DNA from: Pisaster brevispinus
Lineage: Eukaryota; Echinodermata; Asteroidea; Forcipulatida; Asteriidae
Assembly (NCBI GenBank): GCA_023634235.1
Contig: JAMKCF010000012.1
Span: 4,694,329 to 4,758,328 of the forward strand
Reading direction: 5' to 3'
Length of the DNA stretch: 64,000 nt
Both the position numbers and the translations under genes were made by a program. The notes under the pieces were generated by a model that worked only from the letters and a program-made list of their open reading frames with translations, was not told the DNA's origin and searched no databases. Shown here piece after piece: positions 37,201 to 43,465 of this stretch (its first letter is position 1; each line of letters opens with the position of its first letter).

Positions 37201-37464
37201 CTTTTTGCGCCAAACAATTACTTTGGTTACCATGTTTGATTAAACTCCAATTACCAGGAGCTCCACAATGTGCAAAACCAGTTTTATGAAATCCATACTA
37301 ACTGCGCTGACAGCCTTGTAGGCCTGAGCCGATGAGTTTAACTTTTGTAGATTTCTGATTTACTTGAAGAAGTAAGTGTCTGATTTCAGTTTCTTCTCCT
37401 TCTTGTCTTTGAATTACAGCAATACCCTCTGATGTTGGAGTACAGACCAAGCATAACGCTATGA
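739..37464 (+). CDS. PCGF3: Polycomb group RING finger protein 3/5-type (whole spliced gene)
   Basis: Seven exons join into a 217-residue protein: 739-844, 16186-16282, 20440-20495, 22170-22235, 33980-34182, 35538-35618, 37420-37464. The N-terminus is a C3HC4 RING with Cys16, Cys19, Cys32, His34, Cys37, Cys40, Cys51 and Cys54. Motifs [20 protein letters not shown] and HDR-like [14 protein letters not shown] are hallmarks of PCGF3/5. The C-terminal part (about residues 125-215) is the RAWUL ubiquitin-like domain, with [14 protein letters not shown] and an EYRPS end. Members of this family pair with RING1/RNF2 in non-canonical PRC1 (PRC1.3/1.5), which monoubiquitinates histone H2A in the nucleus. 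The protein is slightly shorter than human PCGF3 because the acidic linker (residues about 87-125) is short. Invertebrates usually have one gene co-orthologous to vertebrate PCGF3 and PCGF5, so the symbol is approximate. All exon phases are compatible. Confidence 0.93.
866..1080. repeat. interspersed repeat with GGGCACCAAGGCC core
   Basis: A block reading roughly AGGGCACCAAGGCCAAGGCT, then GGGGCAACAGA, then an AGGCCTGG end also appears, in either orientation, near 11705-11850, 12945-13085 and 30170-30280. The recurrence shows an old dispersed repeat. Family unknown. Confidence 0.45.
1641..2300. mobile_element. MITE-like element with nested insertions
   Basis: It begins with AGGTAGGGTCATCGTTTTG and ends with an inverted ACCAAGCGATGACCCTTTT. 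Its interior (AGTCACCTGTGAAAGTTTCA, the TTAGCGAGGTGACA block, CTCGCAGGATGCTTACT) matches 39885-40318. A retroposon tail with GGCGCTATA and TTATTATTA (about 2007-2042) and a second palindromic element (2057-2250) are inserted inside, so this copy is about 200 bp longer. Confidence 0.6.
2057..2250. mobile_element. palindromic MITE-like element, family A
   Basis: The left end GGGCCCAATTTCATAGAGCT and the right end AGCTCTATGAAATTGGCCCC are inverted complements, and TGCTTAAGCA-like segments lie inside. Related copies occur at 6892, 12774, 26495, 52198, 52441 and 60321. There is no coding capacity. Confidence 0.65.
3139..3171. repeat. (TTA)n microsatellite
   Basis: About eleven TTA repeats. Such tracts here usually mark the 3' tails of LINEs or SINEs. 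Confidence 0.85.
4080..4275. mobile_element. diverged palindromic element (family A-like)
   Basis: It runs from ACGAATTTCAATAAG to CAGCTTCATTAAATTGGACC, with TGCTTACAG and TTAGCAAG words inside. This is the same layout as family A but strongly diverged. Confidence 0.4.
4288..4432. mobile_element. short inverted-repeat element
   Basis: GGCTGTATCTAAATTGG-type ends: the left arm GACTGTGTTTGAATTGGCAG with CTTTGGCTACGGCTAG is approximately inverted by CGTAGCCGTAGCTGTAGGTA and CCAATTTAGATACAGCC. About 145 bp and non-coding. Confidence 0.5.
4607..5405 (+). mobile_element. 5'-truncated LINE (jockey/CR1/L2-like), 3' end of ORF2
   Basis: An open frame from about 4613 to 5308 encodes the C-terminus of a non-LTR reverse transcriptase ORF. 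Typical pieces are [18 protein letters not shown], the [12 protein letters not shown] segment, [29 protein letters not shown] and [18 protein letters not shown]. The frame lacks the catalytic reverse-transcriptase core (the FADD box lies upstream), so the copy was truncated at its 5' end near 4607. After TAA it ends with a GCGCGTTATAAATG sequence and a (TTA)n tail (5389-5405). The frame is still open, so insertion may be fairly recent, but it cannot move on its own. Clade assignment would need alignment. Confidence 0.8.
5787..5942 (-). mobile_element. tRNA-headed SINE fragment
   Basis: On the minus strand the sequence CTGGTCTAGTGGTTAAGACA (box A-like) precedes a body that includes AGTAGCAAGTGG and CTCGTAAAC. 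The same head occurs at 52790-52950 and 53940-54095. A G13-like run lies at its far end. Confidence 0.5.
6892..7044. mobile_element. palindromic MITE-like element, family A variant
   Basis: It begins GGGCCCAATTTACG and ends TTTATGAAATTGGGCCCTGG, with CTGCTAAGC and TGTGCTTAGCA inside. A half copy starts at about 7290 with GGGCCCAGTTTCATAGAG. Confidence 0.55.
8280..8640. other. GC-rich island within intron 1
   Basis: This block is clearly more GC- and CpG-rich than its neighbours (for example CTCGGCGGCGGTGC and CCCGCCCCGCC). It runs into an AT-rich stretch with ATTGATTTG, AATCAATCAGG and TTATTAATTAG, which resemble homeodomain-type sites. Both strands have open frames (102 and 82 codons), but neither is recognisable. 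It could be a regulatory element or alternative promoter. Confidence 0.3.
9829..10137 (+). pseudogene. RTE-like LINE ORF C-terminal remnant, frameshifted
   Basis: The first part reads [18 protein letters not shown], then REMSFF. The other frame carries [19 protein letters not shown] and DIKKWTG, and ends WRELVM. This is the usual order at the C-terminus of RTE/endonuclease-reverse-transcriptase polyproteins (RRTNxWVL, SFFGH, GKRxRGRPxxxW, W). The best segments lie in different frames, so the copy is dead. Confidence 0.65.
10540..10655 (+). repeat. repeat with AGGTCCCC-type segments, paired with 29436-29575
   Basis: It contains GGGACCTATATCAACAGAGG, GATAGGGTCCCC, and then TTGTGTACAAAACCAATTGG with GCTGTTGCCAAAAAGTT. 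The inverse of this order occurs at 29436-29575. It is an interspersed repeat, probably a MITE. Confidence 0.5.
12774..12949. mobile_element. palindromic MITE-like element, family A
   Basis: From CTGGGCCCAATTTCACAGAG to TTGTTGAAATTCGGCCCTGG. The internal AAAAAGTAGCTACCAGAATA and TGTGACTGGTCACCTGC match other family A copies. Confidence 0.6.
13120..13665. mobile_element. MITE-like element with internal 150-bp duplication
   Basis: The left part (ACATTGGTATTTGTCAAAGA, CAGTATCTGC-like, ACATGCATGAAATTACAAAC) matches 56775-56850. Its right part is duplicated: TTTAACATCGCGTTTTGGAC starts at about 13304 and again at about 13452, followed in both by AAGGGAAGTCCTAC and GCAAATGTTTGAACATTTAT. Confidence 0.55.
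14249..14410 (-). mobile_element. hammerhead-bearing retroelement fragment (Penelope/retrozyme-like), copy 2
   Basis: It is inserted within the degenerate tandem array. On the minus strand it reads TCTCCTGAAGACGAGCAG, then CTGTTCGAAACGTCGAGA, then CTCTTTTCAGAGCC, CACATGGTTGTACCCGCAAG, and ends in TATAAATATAAATA repeats. It is homologous to 555-715 and to 30800-30915. Confidence 0.6.
14354..14395 (-). ncRNA. hammerhead-ribozyme-like motif
   Basis: Minus strand, in order: TCTC (stem I), CTGAAGA (core), an extra C, GAGCAG (stem II), loop AGTATA, CTGTTC (stem II), GAAA (core), CGTC, GAGA (stem I). Stem II pairs over 6 bp with one G-T wobble and stem I over 4 bp. The ACGT within GAAACGTC is a palindrome that could form a very short stem III between monomers, as is known for hammerheads in Penelope-like elements, followed by C at the cleavage position. 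The single C between CTGAAGA and stem II departs from the consensus, so activity is uncertain. Confidence 0.5.
16186..16282 (+). CDS. PCGF3: PCGF3 coding exon 2 (second half of RING)
   Basis: It follows a long pyrimidine tract and TTCCAG. It encodes [19 protein letters not shown] and the following [11 protein letters not shown] segment that is typical of PCGF3/5. The donor GTAAGT starts at 16283. The exon ends after GG, and the Gly codon is completed by G at 20440. Confidence 0.93.
17566..17812 (+). mobile_element. tRNA-headed SINE
   Basis: AGGTTGGCTTACTAGTTTC resembles a Pol III box A, and CTGGTTCGAATCCTG is a good box B. The body continues to TCTAAAACTGAACATTTCTC and TGATCAAATAAAAAAAAC. 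The same head and tail order is seen at 62088-62465, and the head is amplified at 21445-21976. Confidence 0.6.
19170..19258 (+). mobile_element. LINE/SINE 3' tail
   Basis: GTAAAACGCTATATGAAGAA followed by a (TTA)n tract to 19258. The same GCGCTATATAA-plus-(TTA)n ending is seen behind the LINE at 5366 and the SINE at 33720. Confidence 0.6.
19451..19661. mobile_element. palindromic MITE with AGACCGTATTGAATA ends
   Basis: AGACCGTATTGAATA at 19451-19465 is exactly inverted by TATTCAATACGGTCT at 19647-19661. The inner GCCATCCTGTAGGGC and CGCCATGTTGTAGGGC segments add to the symmetry. About 211 bp and GC-richer than its surroundings. Confidence 0.7.
20440..20495 (+). CDS. PCGF3: PCGF3 coding exon 3
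   Basis: A 56-nt exon between TTGCAG and GTAAGT. It encodes [18 protein letters not shown], the near-invariant segment just after the RING in PCGF proteins. It ends with a single A, completed by GT of exon 4 to Ser. Confidence 0.93.
20496..22169 (+). other. PCGF3 intron 3
   Basis: It contains the 7 x 76-bp tandem array (21445-21976) and homopolymer runs of G near 21160-21181 and C before exon 4. Nothing else recognised. Confidence 0.75.
21445..21976. repeat. 7 x 76-bp tandem array of a SINE head
   Basis: Unit starts are at 21445, 21521, 21597, 21673, 21749, 21825 and 21901. Units 3-7 are almost identical; unit 2 and the first junction carry a few substitutions. On the minus strand each unit contains CCCAGTTCAAATCC, a tRNA-type box B. 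Just beyond the array the minus strand has GGTTGGCTCAGTGGTTTCTC, a box A. The array therefore grew from a tRNA-derived SINE head. Confidence 0.93.
22170..22235 (+). CDS. PCGF3: PCGF3 coding exon 4 (linker)
   Basis: A 66-nt exon following a poly-C tract and CAAAG, with donor GTAAGT at 22236. It encodes [18 protein letters not shown] and an acidic run, aligning with the region where human PCGF3 has the REFYHKLG segment. Phase 1 at its end joins AA of exon 5 to give Glu. A 43-44-bp tandem repeat begins directly behind the donor. Confidence 0.87.
22240..22415. repeat. 43-44-bp minisatellite beside exon 4
   Basis: Units share GAAAATGCCCAAGTTGGAAT and CAAGAC followed by ATCATATCAATT. ATG words at 22271, 22315, 22358 and 22401 show the 43-44-bp spacing. 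About four units; a lone relative lies near 22770-22825. Confidence 0.8.
22522..22745. repeat. interspersed repeat, paired with 41286-41510
   Basis: Shared order in both copies: CTGGCCAG, AGGACCAG, ATTTCACT, CATCAG, CCATATTTCA-like, GAATTTTGACTGGTCCT, CATTTGGCC and CCACTGTTAAG. The ends CCCTTAAC and GTTAAGxGAGAA are roughly inverted, suggesting a MITE. Confidence 0.6.
23700..24170. repeat. diverged tandem duplication, about 210-230 bp per unit
   Basis: Both halves contain AGAGGCAA, then a CTTTGTTATGACCA or CCTTGTTATGACCA block, then ATGTAACA, then AGGGAGCTTCAT, CTCCACACxAAGA and TTTTCATACAA. An open frame over the first half is not conserved in the second. Confidence 0.6.
24343..24484. repeat. 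long hairpin: 28-bp perfect arms
   Basis: Positions 24359-24386 and 24441-24468 are exact inverted complements over 28 bp (GCTAGGTGGCAGCAGACTTA plus eight more). Weaker outer pairing extends to 24344 and 24483, and an inner CCATTGTT/AACAATGG pair shortens the loop. Probably a small MITE; a hairpin RNA is possible if transcribed. Confidence 0.85.
25510..25850. repeat. interspersed repeat, paired with 31900-32240
   Basis: Both copies carry TTTGCATAT, then ACATGCAAAG-like or CTAGCAAAC, TTGTTTGT, GAGATAATGTC, GATCxTGACA, TTTTTAGTT and CTA.CAACT words in the same order. Old dispersed repeat, family unknown. Confidence 0.5.
26495..26700. mobile_element. palindromic MITE-like element, family A (diverged)
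   Basis: CGAGCTGCTTAAGCACAAAA, then AACCAGAATGAGGTAACAAG, then GTGACTGGTATCCTGCTTAG, as in other family A copies. Both ends have diverged. Confidence 0.5.
28350..28494. mobile_element. CAGGGTTCTC-type MITE, truncated copy
   Basis: ATGCTCTAGATTGCACAGTA, then GAGCTTTTAAAA and an AAACCTTGGGAGAACCCTGG end, matching the right part of 34701-34921. Confidence 0.55.
29392..29618. repeat. (CA)n microsatellite and inverted repeat
   Basis: A CA run at about 29396-29413 and ACACACATCATCATCATC near 29595. Between them is the inverse copy (29436-29575) of the 10540-10655 repeat, with GGGGACC and GGTCCCC ends. Confidence 0.65.
30800..30920 (-). mobile_element. hammerhead-bearing retroelement fragment, copy 3
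   Basis: The minus strand reads TTTCTCCTGAAGACGATCAG, then CTCATCGAAAC, then TTCTCAGAACC, AAAGAGATTGATTTACATGG and GTGTCTCTACC. The order matches the copies at 555 and 14249. Confidence 0.55.
30874..30915 (-). ncRNA. decayed hammerhead-like motif
   Basis: CTGAAGA, extra C, GATCAG, loop ATCACA, CTCATC, GAAA. Stem II pairs at five of six positions with one C-C mismatch, using different bases from the 14.4-kb copy. The segment after GAAA is CTTT instead of CGTC and stem I is down to three pairs, so it is probably inactive. Confidence 0.4.
33394..33778 (+). mobile_element. tRNA(Ser/Leu)-headed SINE, about 385 bp
   Basis: The head GTCGTGGCCGAGCGGCTAAG resembles a class II tRNA 5' half with box A, and GTGGGTTCGAGTCCCGG is box B. 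The body includes TTGGATGGGACGTAAAGCCG. The 3' end is AAAGCGCTATATAAAAACTA with a (TTA)n tail, as in the LINE at 4607-5405. The best-preserved SINE in the window. Confidence 0.8.
33980..34182 (+). CDS. PCGF3: PCGF3 coding exon 5 (start of RAWUL domain)
   Basis: The acceptor is ATCCATCAG and the donor GTAAAG at 34183. It encodes residues about 109-176, including the [13 protein letters not shown] motif shared with PCGF3/5 and the [18 protein letters not shown] part of the ubiquitin-like RAWUL fold, which binds partner proteins. The exon ends in phase 0. Its last 60 nt and donor are duplicated 129 bp downstream. Confidence 0.94.
34123..34360 (+). repeat. 129-bp tandem duplication of exon 5 end and donor
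   Basis: The last 60 coding nt of exon 5 (34123-34182) recur without change at 34252-34311, again followed by GTAAAGTTCCATAAACTTTT. The second copy has no acceptor AG directly before it. Reading through to the second donor meets an in-frame stop, so only the first donor gives a full protein. Confidence 0.9.
34183..35537 (+). other. PCGF3 intron 5
   Basis: It contains the duplicated exon tail and the CAGGGTTCTC-type MITE at 34701-34921. Nothing else recognised. Confidence 0.75.
34701..34921. mobile_element. MITE with CAGGGTTCTCC ends
   Basis: CAGGGTTCTCCCCATG at the left and GGGGAGAACCCTG at the right are inverted repeats. The flanks share ACTGT on both sides, a possible target duplication. 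Copies at 54656-54889 (full) and 28350-28494 (partial). A CAGGG terminus would fit hAT-type elements, but the 5-bp flank match does not fit the usual 8-bp duplication. Confidence 0.7.
35538..35618 (+). CDS. PCGF3: PCGF3 coding exon 6 (RAWUL domain)
   Basis: An 81-nt phase 0-0 exon between CTTGTAG and GTAGGT. It encodes [20 protein letters not shown] and a TRWR segment, almost the same as vertebrate PCGF3/5. Confidence 0.94.
35619..37419 (+). other. PCGF3 intron 6
   Basis: It contains a diverged family A-like element (about 35680-35985) and a TTAA-bounded MITE (36749-37066). Confidence 0.7.
36749..37066. mobile_element. TTAA-bounded MITE (piggyBac-like), copy 1
   Basis: It starts TTAAAGGGTATGCACAACAT and its right end inverted is TTAAAGCGCGCACACAACAT, so inverted ends abut TTAA on both sides. 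TTAA target sites are characteristic of piggyBac transposons. A related copy lies at 56761-57136 and a degraded one near 38984-39290. Confidence 0.65.
37420..37464 (+). CDS. PCGF3: PCGF3 coding exon 7 (stop codon)
   Basis: The acceptor is GAATTACAG. It encodes [14 protein letters not shown] followed by TGA at 37462-37464, matching the conserved LHYRP-type end of PCGF3/5. Confidence 0.93.
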   Translation, partial: QYPLMLEYRPSITL

Positions 37465-37780
37465 CGGTAGCCCTAGGGCCTGCTGCCATTGCACTGCCCG
37501 TCACGTCAACACGTCAACCACAACAAGACAACTTTAAACACGCCACTTTTTTTGTACAGATAGAGACTATTTTATATATTTTGTGCAGTTTTTTGGATGA
37601 GCCGATCTCGGAAGCAGTCACTGTTTGTATATTGAGTACCCAGTGAGGCACCTTTTTTAAAACTACAAGGAACACGATTGTGACCTCTGACCTCCCCCTC
37701 CCTCGTGACCTAGGGTCGCGACATTCATATAACTCCTGAAAGGATCAACTTGTGTCACCTCGTAATGCCTTTTTGGATGA

Positions 37781-37786
37781 AATAAA
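37781..37786 (+). promoter_or_regulatory. candidate poly(A) signal for PCGF3
   Basis: AATAAA lies 317 nt after the PCGF3 stop in otherwise non-coding sequence. It is the first canonical hexamer downstream, so a short 3'UTR ending near 37800 is plausible. Further hexamer-like sites farther down (for example near 39310) cannot be excluded. Confidence 0.4.
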
Positions 37787-39884
37787 CTGCAAGGAAACAA
37801 TCAAGTAAGGGGGACAATGGATCTTTTGGATGTGAAGTGATGATACAAATCTCCACATCATACACAACAACAGAAGGCAATGTCTTTGATCTGATTGAGA
37901 CGATAAAAAAACTTCCCATGCCTAGACAGAAATGTGACGTTAAAAGCTAGGATCTAGCCAGCCATAAGAGCAGCACTATCTTTATTGGCCAGTGAGTTGC
38001 TGATGTTAAATTGAAAGATGAAGATGCATTTTAAAGCAAGGAACTCCGATGAACTTGCATCCTCTTTGAGTTAATTAAACTGGGCAAGGCTCTTGAATAT
38101 TCCAACGCTAAGGTAACTCCTTCACACGTAAAGACAATGCACCTGAAAACTCAAGGTTCGCAACAAAATATTTGAAATACTTACGCGACTTCACTCTTAA
38201 ATCTGAATGAACATCATTGTCATATTTGGATAATCGTTTGTGTTGAGGTGGATTTTGTAAGACAGCACTGCACCTTTCCTTTCTCCTCAATGAACTCTAA
38301 GCAAGCTGTACTATGCTCCATCCAGTTCAGCTTTGTCGTTAGCCTAAAGATCTAACATAATGCAACTCGGCTTGCGAAAGATGCCGCGCAGGATACCAGC
38401 GTAAAGAGTCGTTACAGTTTTTACATGACTCTTTGTTGGTATCAGGCGAGTCCTGTCTGTGTGCCACCAGCTACCTCGCAACCAGCGTGTGATTGCAACA
38501 TCCACTTGCCCATAGAAGTTGGGATTTTTGTGAGGCAAGTCACACAAAATGTTTGGTGGGCGTTTCACCTTTAAGTCATCTTTGCAAAGCGACCTTGGCG
38601 GGAATTGATAAATTACGCGACTTCTGAATCGAAAAGTTGAATGTATGAGTTATAACGGACGGGAGACTATGTTGGCTGTTAGAGGAGAGAAGTGACAACA
38701 TCAGAATGTTCTGGTTGACTGCAATGTACTTGTACGTGTACATTTTGTGGCAGAGTCTTTGTGAAACAAACTACAGGAGTTTAGAAGTGTGTAAGGAAGA
38801 TACAGCATTGGTAACGACCTGCGACCAATTTTCATAGAGCAACTGAAGCAGACAATAGTGCTTTACAATTTTCTGCATAGCAAAAAAAGGAGCAGAACAC
38901 CAGTCATAGATGGTACGTGTGACCTGGTGTTTTAGCTGCTTAACATTGTATAAAAGTGAATTTGGTGCTTCAACCATGTCAAAAAAAAGATGTGCACAAC
39001 ATTGCTAAGATTGAAAATATGAATGTCCACAGATTTGCACTTGCATGTTGAAAAGATGGTCATGTAGGAAAACTTCCTTTGAAATGTTTTTGCCTGAAAT
39101 GCTTCTTCTTCTTTTTTAATTCGCAAGAACAAAACTCAGATGTTCTAAAAACAGTAAAACCATAACAGGTTTTTTTTCCTACTATTTTCTTGTGACTCCA
39201 TTGATTGAATGGGCCTAAATTTGAGCAGATTTAGTATTTTATGTATTATGTTGGGTCACATAAAGTGCAGATACTGGTTTTACAATTACTGATGTTGTAC
39301 ATGTGCTTTTAAAATAAAAAAACTTGTTCAGCTCTTGTGGCAAACCGTCACATGTGGGTTTTAATTGTTAATTACATGTTTTATCTTCCTTGAAAGGCGA
39401 TTGTGATATTTGAATTAAACAGCTCTTTGAAATTTGTAATAGTGGGTACTTGCCACACAGATCATGATCGGAGGGACAATGTGCAGGAATTGTGCATGTT
39501 TGTATATTGAAATTACTGTGTTGATAGACAGATATAATATATAGTAATTTATATATTGTACAAAAGAGAAGAAATGGATAAGATAGAGTGGGTTTAAGCT
39601 ACAGTCTCCAGATTGGGATGTGCGCTTTACCCTGATTGAAACTTACTCCCAGATGAGGATAGTGTTGGACTCTGGTTGGGGTAATATTGACATCTACTGT
39701 GACACTAATAACACGTTTATCATATGTTTGTGGCGTAGAGCCATATTTATTGACTACAGTGCTAATTTGCCCTGCATTTTGTACGGCTGTTGCACGGCTA
39801 TTGGGCCTTTACTTCTTTTTATGTGTGTTGTAGAGTTTTATAAATTGAACACGTCCTTCATGGCGTTCATAATTAAAGGTAGAG

Positions 39885-40318
39885 TCATCGTTTGGTTTTT
39901 GTCAATATTATGCTGATTTATAGGCAAAATAATAATGAACAATACAAAAAAGTCACCTGTGAGAGTTTCAGCTGAATACAGTGTCTATTGCTGAGGAAAC
40001 AGCAACAAACTTTCATGTTATTTTCTTATGAACGTTGAATCCATTCACGTTTAGCGAGGTGACAGCGGGTACCAACTGTATCTCTGGGTGCAGCATTCAC
40101 GAATGGACAGCAACCCTCAGAAATTTGAAAACTGATTTATGCATGAATTGTTTCTCCGATTCGAATGTTTTTATTGACTTCTAATCAACAGGGGCTGGCA
40201 TTTCAAATGGAATAATTTCGCAGGACGCTTACTTCCGTTACCATCTTTAAAACAAGTAAGCTTTCGGATAGAAAGTACACCATTAGTTTGGGCGCCATTA
40301 CCAAACGATGACCCTACC
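39885..40318. mobile_element. MITE, relative of 1641-2300 without insertions
   Basis: AGGTAGAGTCATCGTTTGG at the left is inverted by CCAAACGATGACCCTACC at the right. Internal CAGCTGAATACAGTGTCTA and TTTAGCGAGGTGACAGCGGG are shared with the first copy. Confidence 0.7.
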
Positions 40319-40383
40319 CACGTCAAGCAAACCCTGATGCTCATGTGGGTCAGTTTTAACCACAGGCCTTGATTGAAGCATTG

Positions 40384-40598
40384 AAGGGACATTGAGAAAC
40401 ATAAAAGGAAGTCACAATTATGATTTGTATCGCATAGTTATGATTTAGTACAAGTCATTAATATCTCATAATTATGATTTAGCATAAGTTGTATTATGAG
40501 GTATAAATAAGTAATTTTTATGACTTGTATTAAGTCACAATTATGAGATATTTAATCATAACTATGACTTTATTTTCTTTCTCTCTCAATGTCCCTGT
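40384..40598. mobile_element. palindromic MITE with AGGGACATTGAGA ends
   Basis: AAGGGACATTGAGAAA at the left is inverted by TTTCTCTCTCAATGTCCCT at the right. The centre is AT-rich and itself roughly palindromic (CATAATTATG). It directly follows the previous element. Confidence 0.65.
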
Positions 40599-41285
40599 AA
40601 GGCTTCCAAAGGCCTCAAACATGTCTGCATCCAGGAGGCTTGAAAATGTGGATGTGGAATCAAAATTCAGCGCTGTAGTCAGCATACATGTAGCTCTATG
40701 GCTTCTAGTGACTCCCATCATCGGTACTCAGTCAGGGTTTCTACATGTATGTGAAAAACACATGAACCTACTTGGTGGGTTTGTGAAATTTCAAAATTAG
40801 AATATCACATGATATGTGTTACTGGCATAGTAATTGGCTTGGCATTTCTGAATGGAGAAATGGTGTTTATCAATGCATGGATTTACAAAGGATACCAACG
40901 CAACTGGTAACCGGGCTGATACTCTGTCCAACGAAGTTATTTCCCAAGCCCAGCAATCATAAAATTGGAATAGAGTTTGAGCAAAGTCCCCCCATTCCTC
41001 AGCACAACTATATGTAGATGTTTACCAATTTTTAATCTTTGATAAAAGTGAGTGGGTACTGGTAAAAGTATTAAAACCTATTTTTAAGAACAACTTTTAA
41101 ACAATTCATGTATCACTATACCTGGTTGTTAAGGTCCAACATAGGCGCTTTGTATTCCATATTTTTGTAGGATCACATTGCATGAGAGCTATGAATGCAT
41201 TAATGATTTTAACCCATTGGCATGTTACTTGAAACTTGAGGGTGAGTGATATCCAAAATGGCAGTGGCGTGGCACCATATCAGAG

Positions 41286-41510
41286 CTTGTTACCCTTAAC
41301 TTTTTTTTAGTGACTGGCCAGTAGGACCAGTTAGTGTTATTTCACTAGCCCATCAGGTTTTTTCTTTGGTCCATATTTCATATTAACCAGGGATGCTTTT
41401 CAATACTGAACCAAGTAGCTGGATCACTGGGAGGGAATTTTGACTGGTCCTTACAGGCTTTGTGTTTTAAGCAGCATTTGGCCGGCAAACCACTGTTAAG
41501 TGAGAACGCT
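41286..41510. repeat. interspersed repeat, paired with 22522-22745
   Basis: The same ordered words as the partner copy, for example GAATTTTGACTGGTCCTTAC and GCATTTGGCC, with moderate divergence. Confidence 0.6.
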
Positions 41511-42174
41511 GCATTTGTGAGTTTTCTGTATATCACCAACTTCTTATTACCGTCCTGCAGTGGTGTAGCTAAGGTTTGTGGTGCTTGGTTGGGGGGGGGG
41601 GGGCAAGGTTTGTGGAGTGTACCCCTTTACTCACCTTGTCTTTGAAAGTCTTAGCATTATTTTGAGATAATGGCAACAACCTTAGGCCTTACATACTATT
41701 GGTCACAGTCTCGAGGGCTACTTACATGTCAAGTTAGATTTCATCCTCGAAAGACAATATAATAACAATACAAATCTTGGTTGATTGTGTGCCCCCCCCC
41801 CCCTCCCCAGGCAGCATCTGGGGCATGTTACCCAACCCTCTGCCCCCTTGCTACACCATTGCTGTTGTGCCACTTCTGGGATCAAAATCACAGTTTTAAT
41901 GCACTGAATTTGATAGAGCTAAGCCCACTATACTGTTGACCTTTCAAACTGGTGGACTTGGTCACATTGTGACCCATGTGCATAGGGTGCGTATTAAGAA
42001 ATGTGTTCCACATCGAGGCTCTCACATTGAATGGAAATATCCAAATGAAATTTCAAATAATTTTTGTATTGTACATGTATTTTTAGAATGTGACAGCTTG
42101 AGGAAATTTATCACAAAATGATTCCATGATTGGTTAGATATTTTTTTAAAATGTAAAAACAACCTGGGCTCGAT

Positions 42175-42485
42175 TTCAGAATGAGCTAAGATTGATCATA
42201 AGTGCAAATCAATCTTAATAGACCTTATGCACATGACATCATTTGAGTAGGGCCCTTCACTTAGAGGTGAAAAGGAGGCTGTTCATTGGCCAATCCTGTG
42301 CGCCGTGCGTACAAAACTGCATTTCCATTGGTTTATCCTGAGTTTACCTCTAAGATGTTGGCTGGATGACGTCAATGCATAAGGTCTTTTGCTAAGCAAA
42401 GTGTGATGTCACAATAAATGTCACTATGGTCATGCTGACAGCTGTCTTAATATGAATCTTAGTGCTTTGTGAAATCGAGCCCTGG
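42175..42485. mobile_element. palindromic element with a nested MITE
   Basis: The outer ends GGGCTCGATTTCAGAATGAG and TTTGTGAAATCGAGCCCTGG are inverted. Inside, 42220-42387 has its own inverted ends, AGACCTTATGCACATGACAT and ATGACGTCAATGCATAAGGT. The inner element also occurs alone at 54183-54346. Confidence 0.7.
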
Positions 42486-42649
42486 AGACTTAAGACTTTT
42501 GTAAAAGGAGCATCTCATATTGTTAAAATTTATTATTATTTTTAAAAATCAGGGATGCATCAAAATAACTTTTTTAAAAACCAAGAGACACTTTCCAGGA
42601 TTCTTGTAATTTTTCCTATATTGCATGATGGCAAGATACATAAGCCCCT

Positions 42650-42905
42650 TTCACACTAAGTGAATTTCCCTGGGAAATTGCCAAGGTTTGACTGACCTTT
42701 TCACACTTACACCTAATTCCAAAAAACATCCTCAAAATAGTTTTCTCTGCTTTGGAGTAGAGTATAGCAATGTGACCCCCAGGGACAGCATACCAAGTGT
42801 TCATTTTTCCCAGGAAATTTGCAGCACGTTGTAAAATAACGGGATGGTGGCAGTGGGGTTGAAATTCCCTGGGAATTGTCTCCGCAGTGTGGAAAGAACC
42901 TTAGT
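42650..42905. mobile_element. MITE-like element with CTTTCACACT ends
   Basis: The left CCCCTTTCACACTAAGTGAA with TTCCCTGGGAA is roughly inverted by TTCCCTGGGAATTG and GTGTGGAAAGAACCTTAG. Confidence 0.5.
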
Positions 42906-43036
42906 GTAAAGACCCACAAACTCACAGGAGTTGCAATCACCAATGCAATTATTCTCATAAATTTGTTTTGATTTGTGTGACTTTAAGTATTGCTTTATGT
43001 GTCTGACCGTCTTGACATTTGCTGAGGGTAGACTTT

Positions 43037-43465
43037 AGAAGGATGGTACAAAATCGGTACACTTTTTTTCAATAGAAATTCAAGCTAAAAAATCAAAATT
43101 CTTTGTAAAATCGAAGTACATCTGGTTTTTGTGTACAAATATCACTTTTTATGAAAACAACAATGTGTCCTAAATTTGTTAAGCTTTGAAACATTTTTGA
43201 AATGCATAAATAGGGAGGGCAAATAGGAAAACTAACAAATAGTTCAGAGGCTAAATGAACAAGGCTTTTGTATTTTCGTATTGTTTAAATATACACACAA
43301 TGTAATGTCATAAGCCCGAACATCGCCCTCACTGAGGTTAAAGGAAGACCTATCGTTGGCTGAGAGTTGTGCGCGGCGCGTAATGCATGAACATTTCCAT
43401 TGTTCGACCTAAGTAATGGCAGTCAATGCAAGGGGGTCGATTGGAAACAATTTTGTACCATTCTT
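43037..43465. mobile_element. MITE-like element with GATGGTACAAAAT ends
   Basis: GGATGGTACAAAATCGG at the left and AATTTTGTACCATTC at the right are inverted. A segment near 43310-43440 resembles the 42220-42387 element. Confidence 0.5.
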
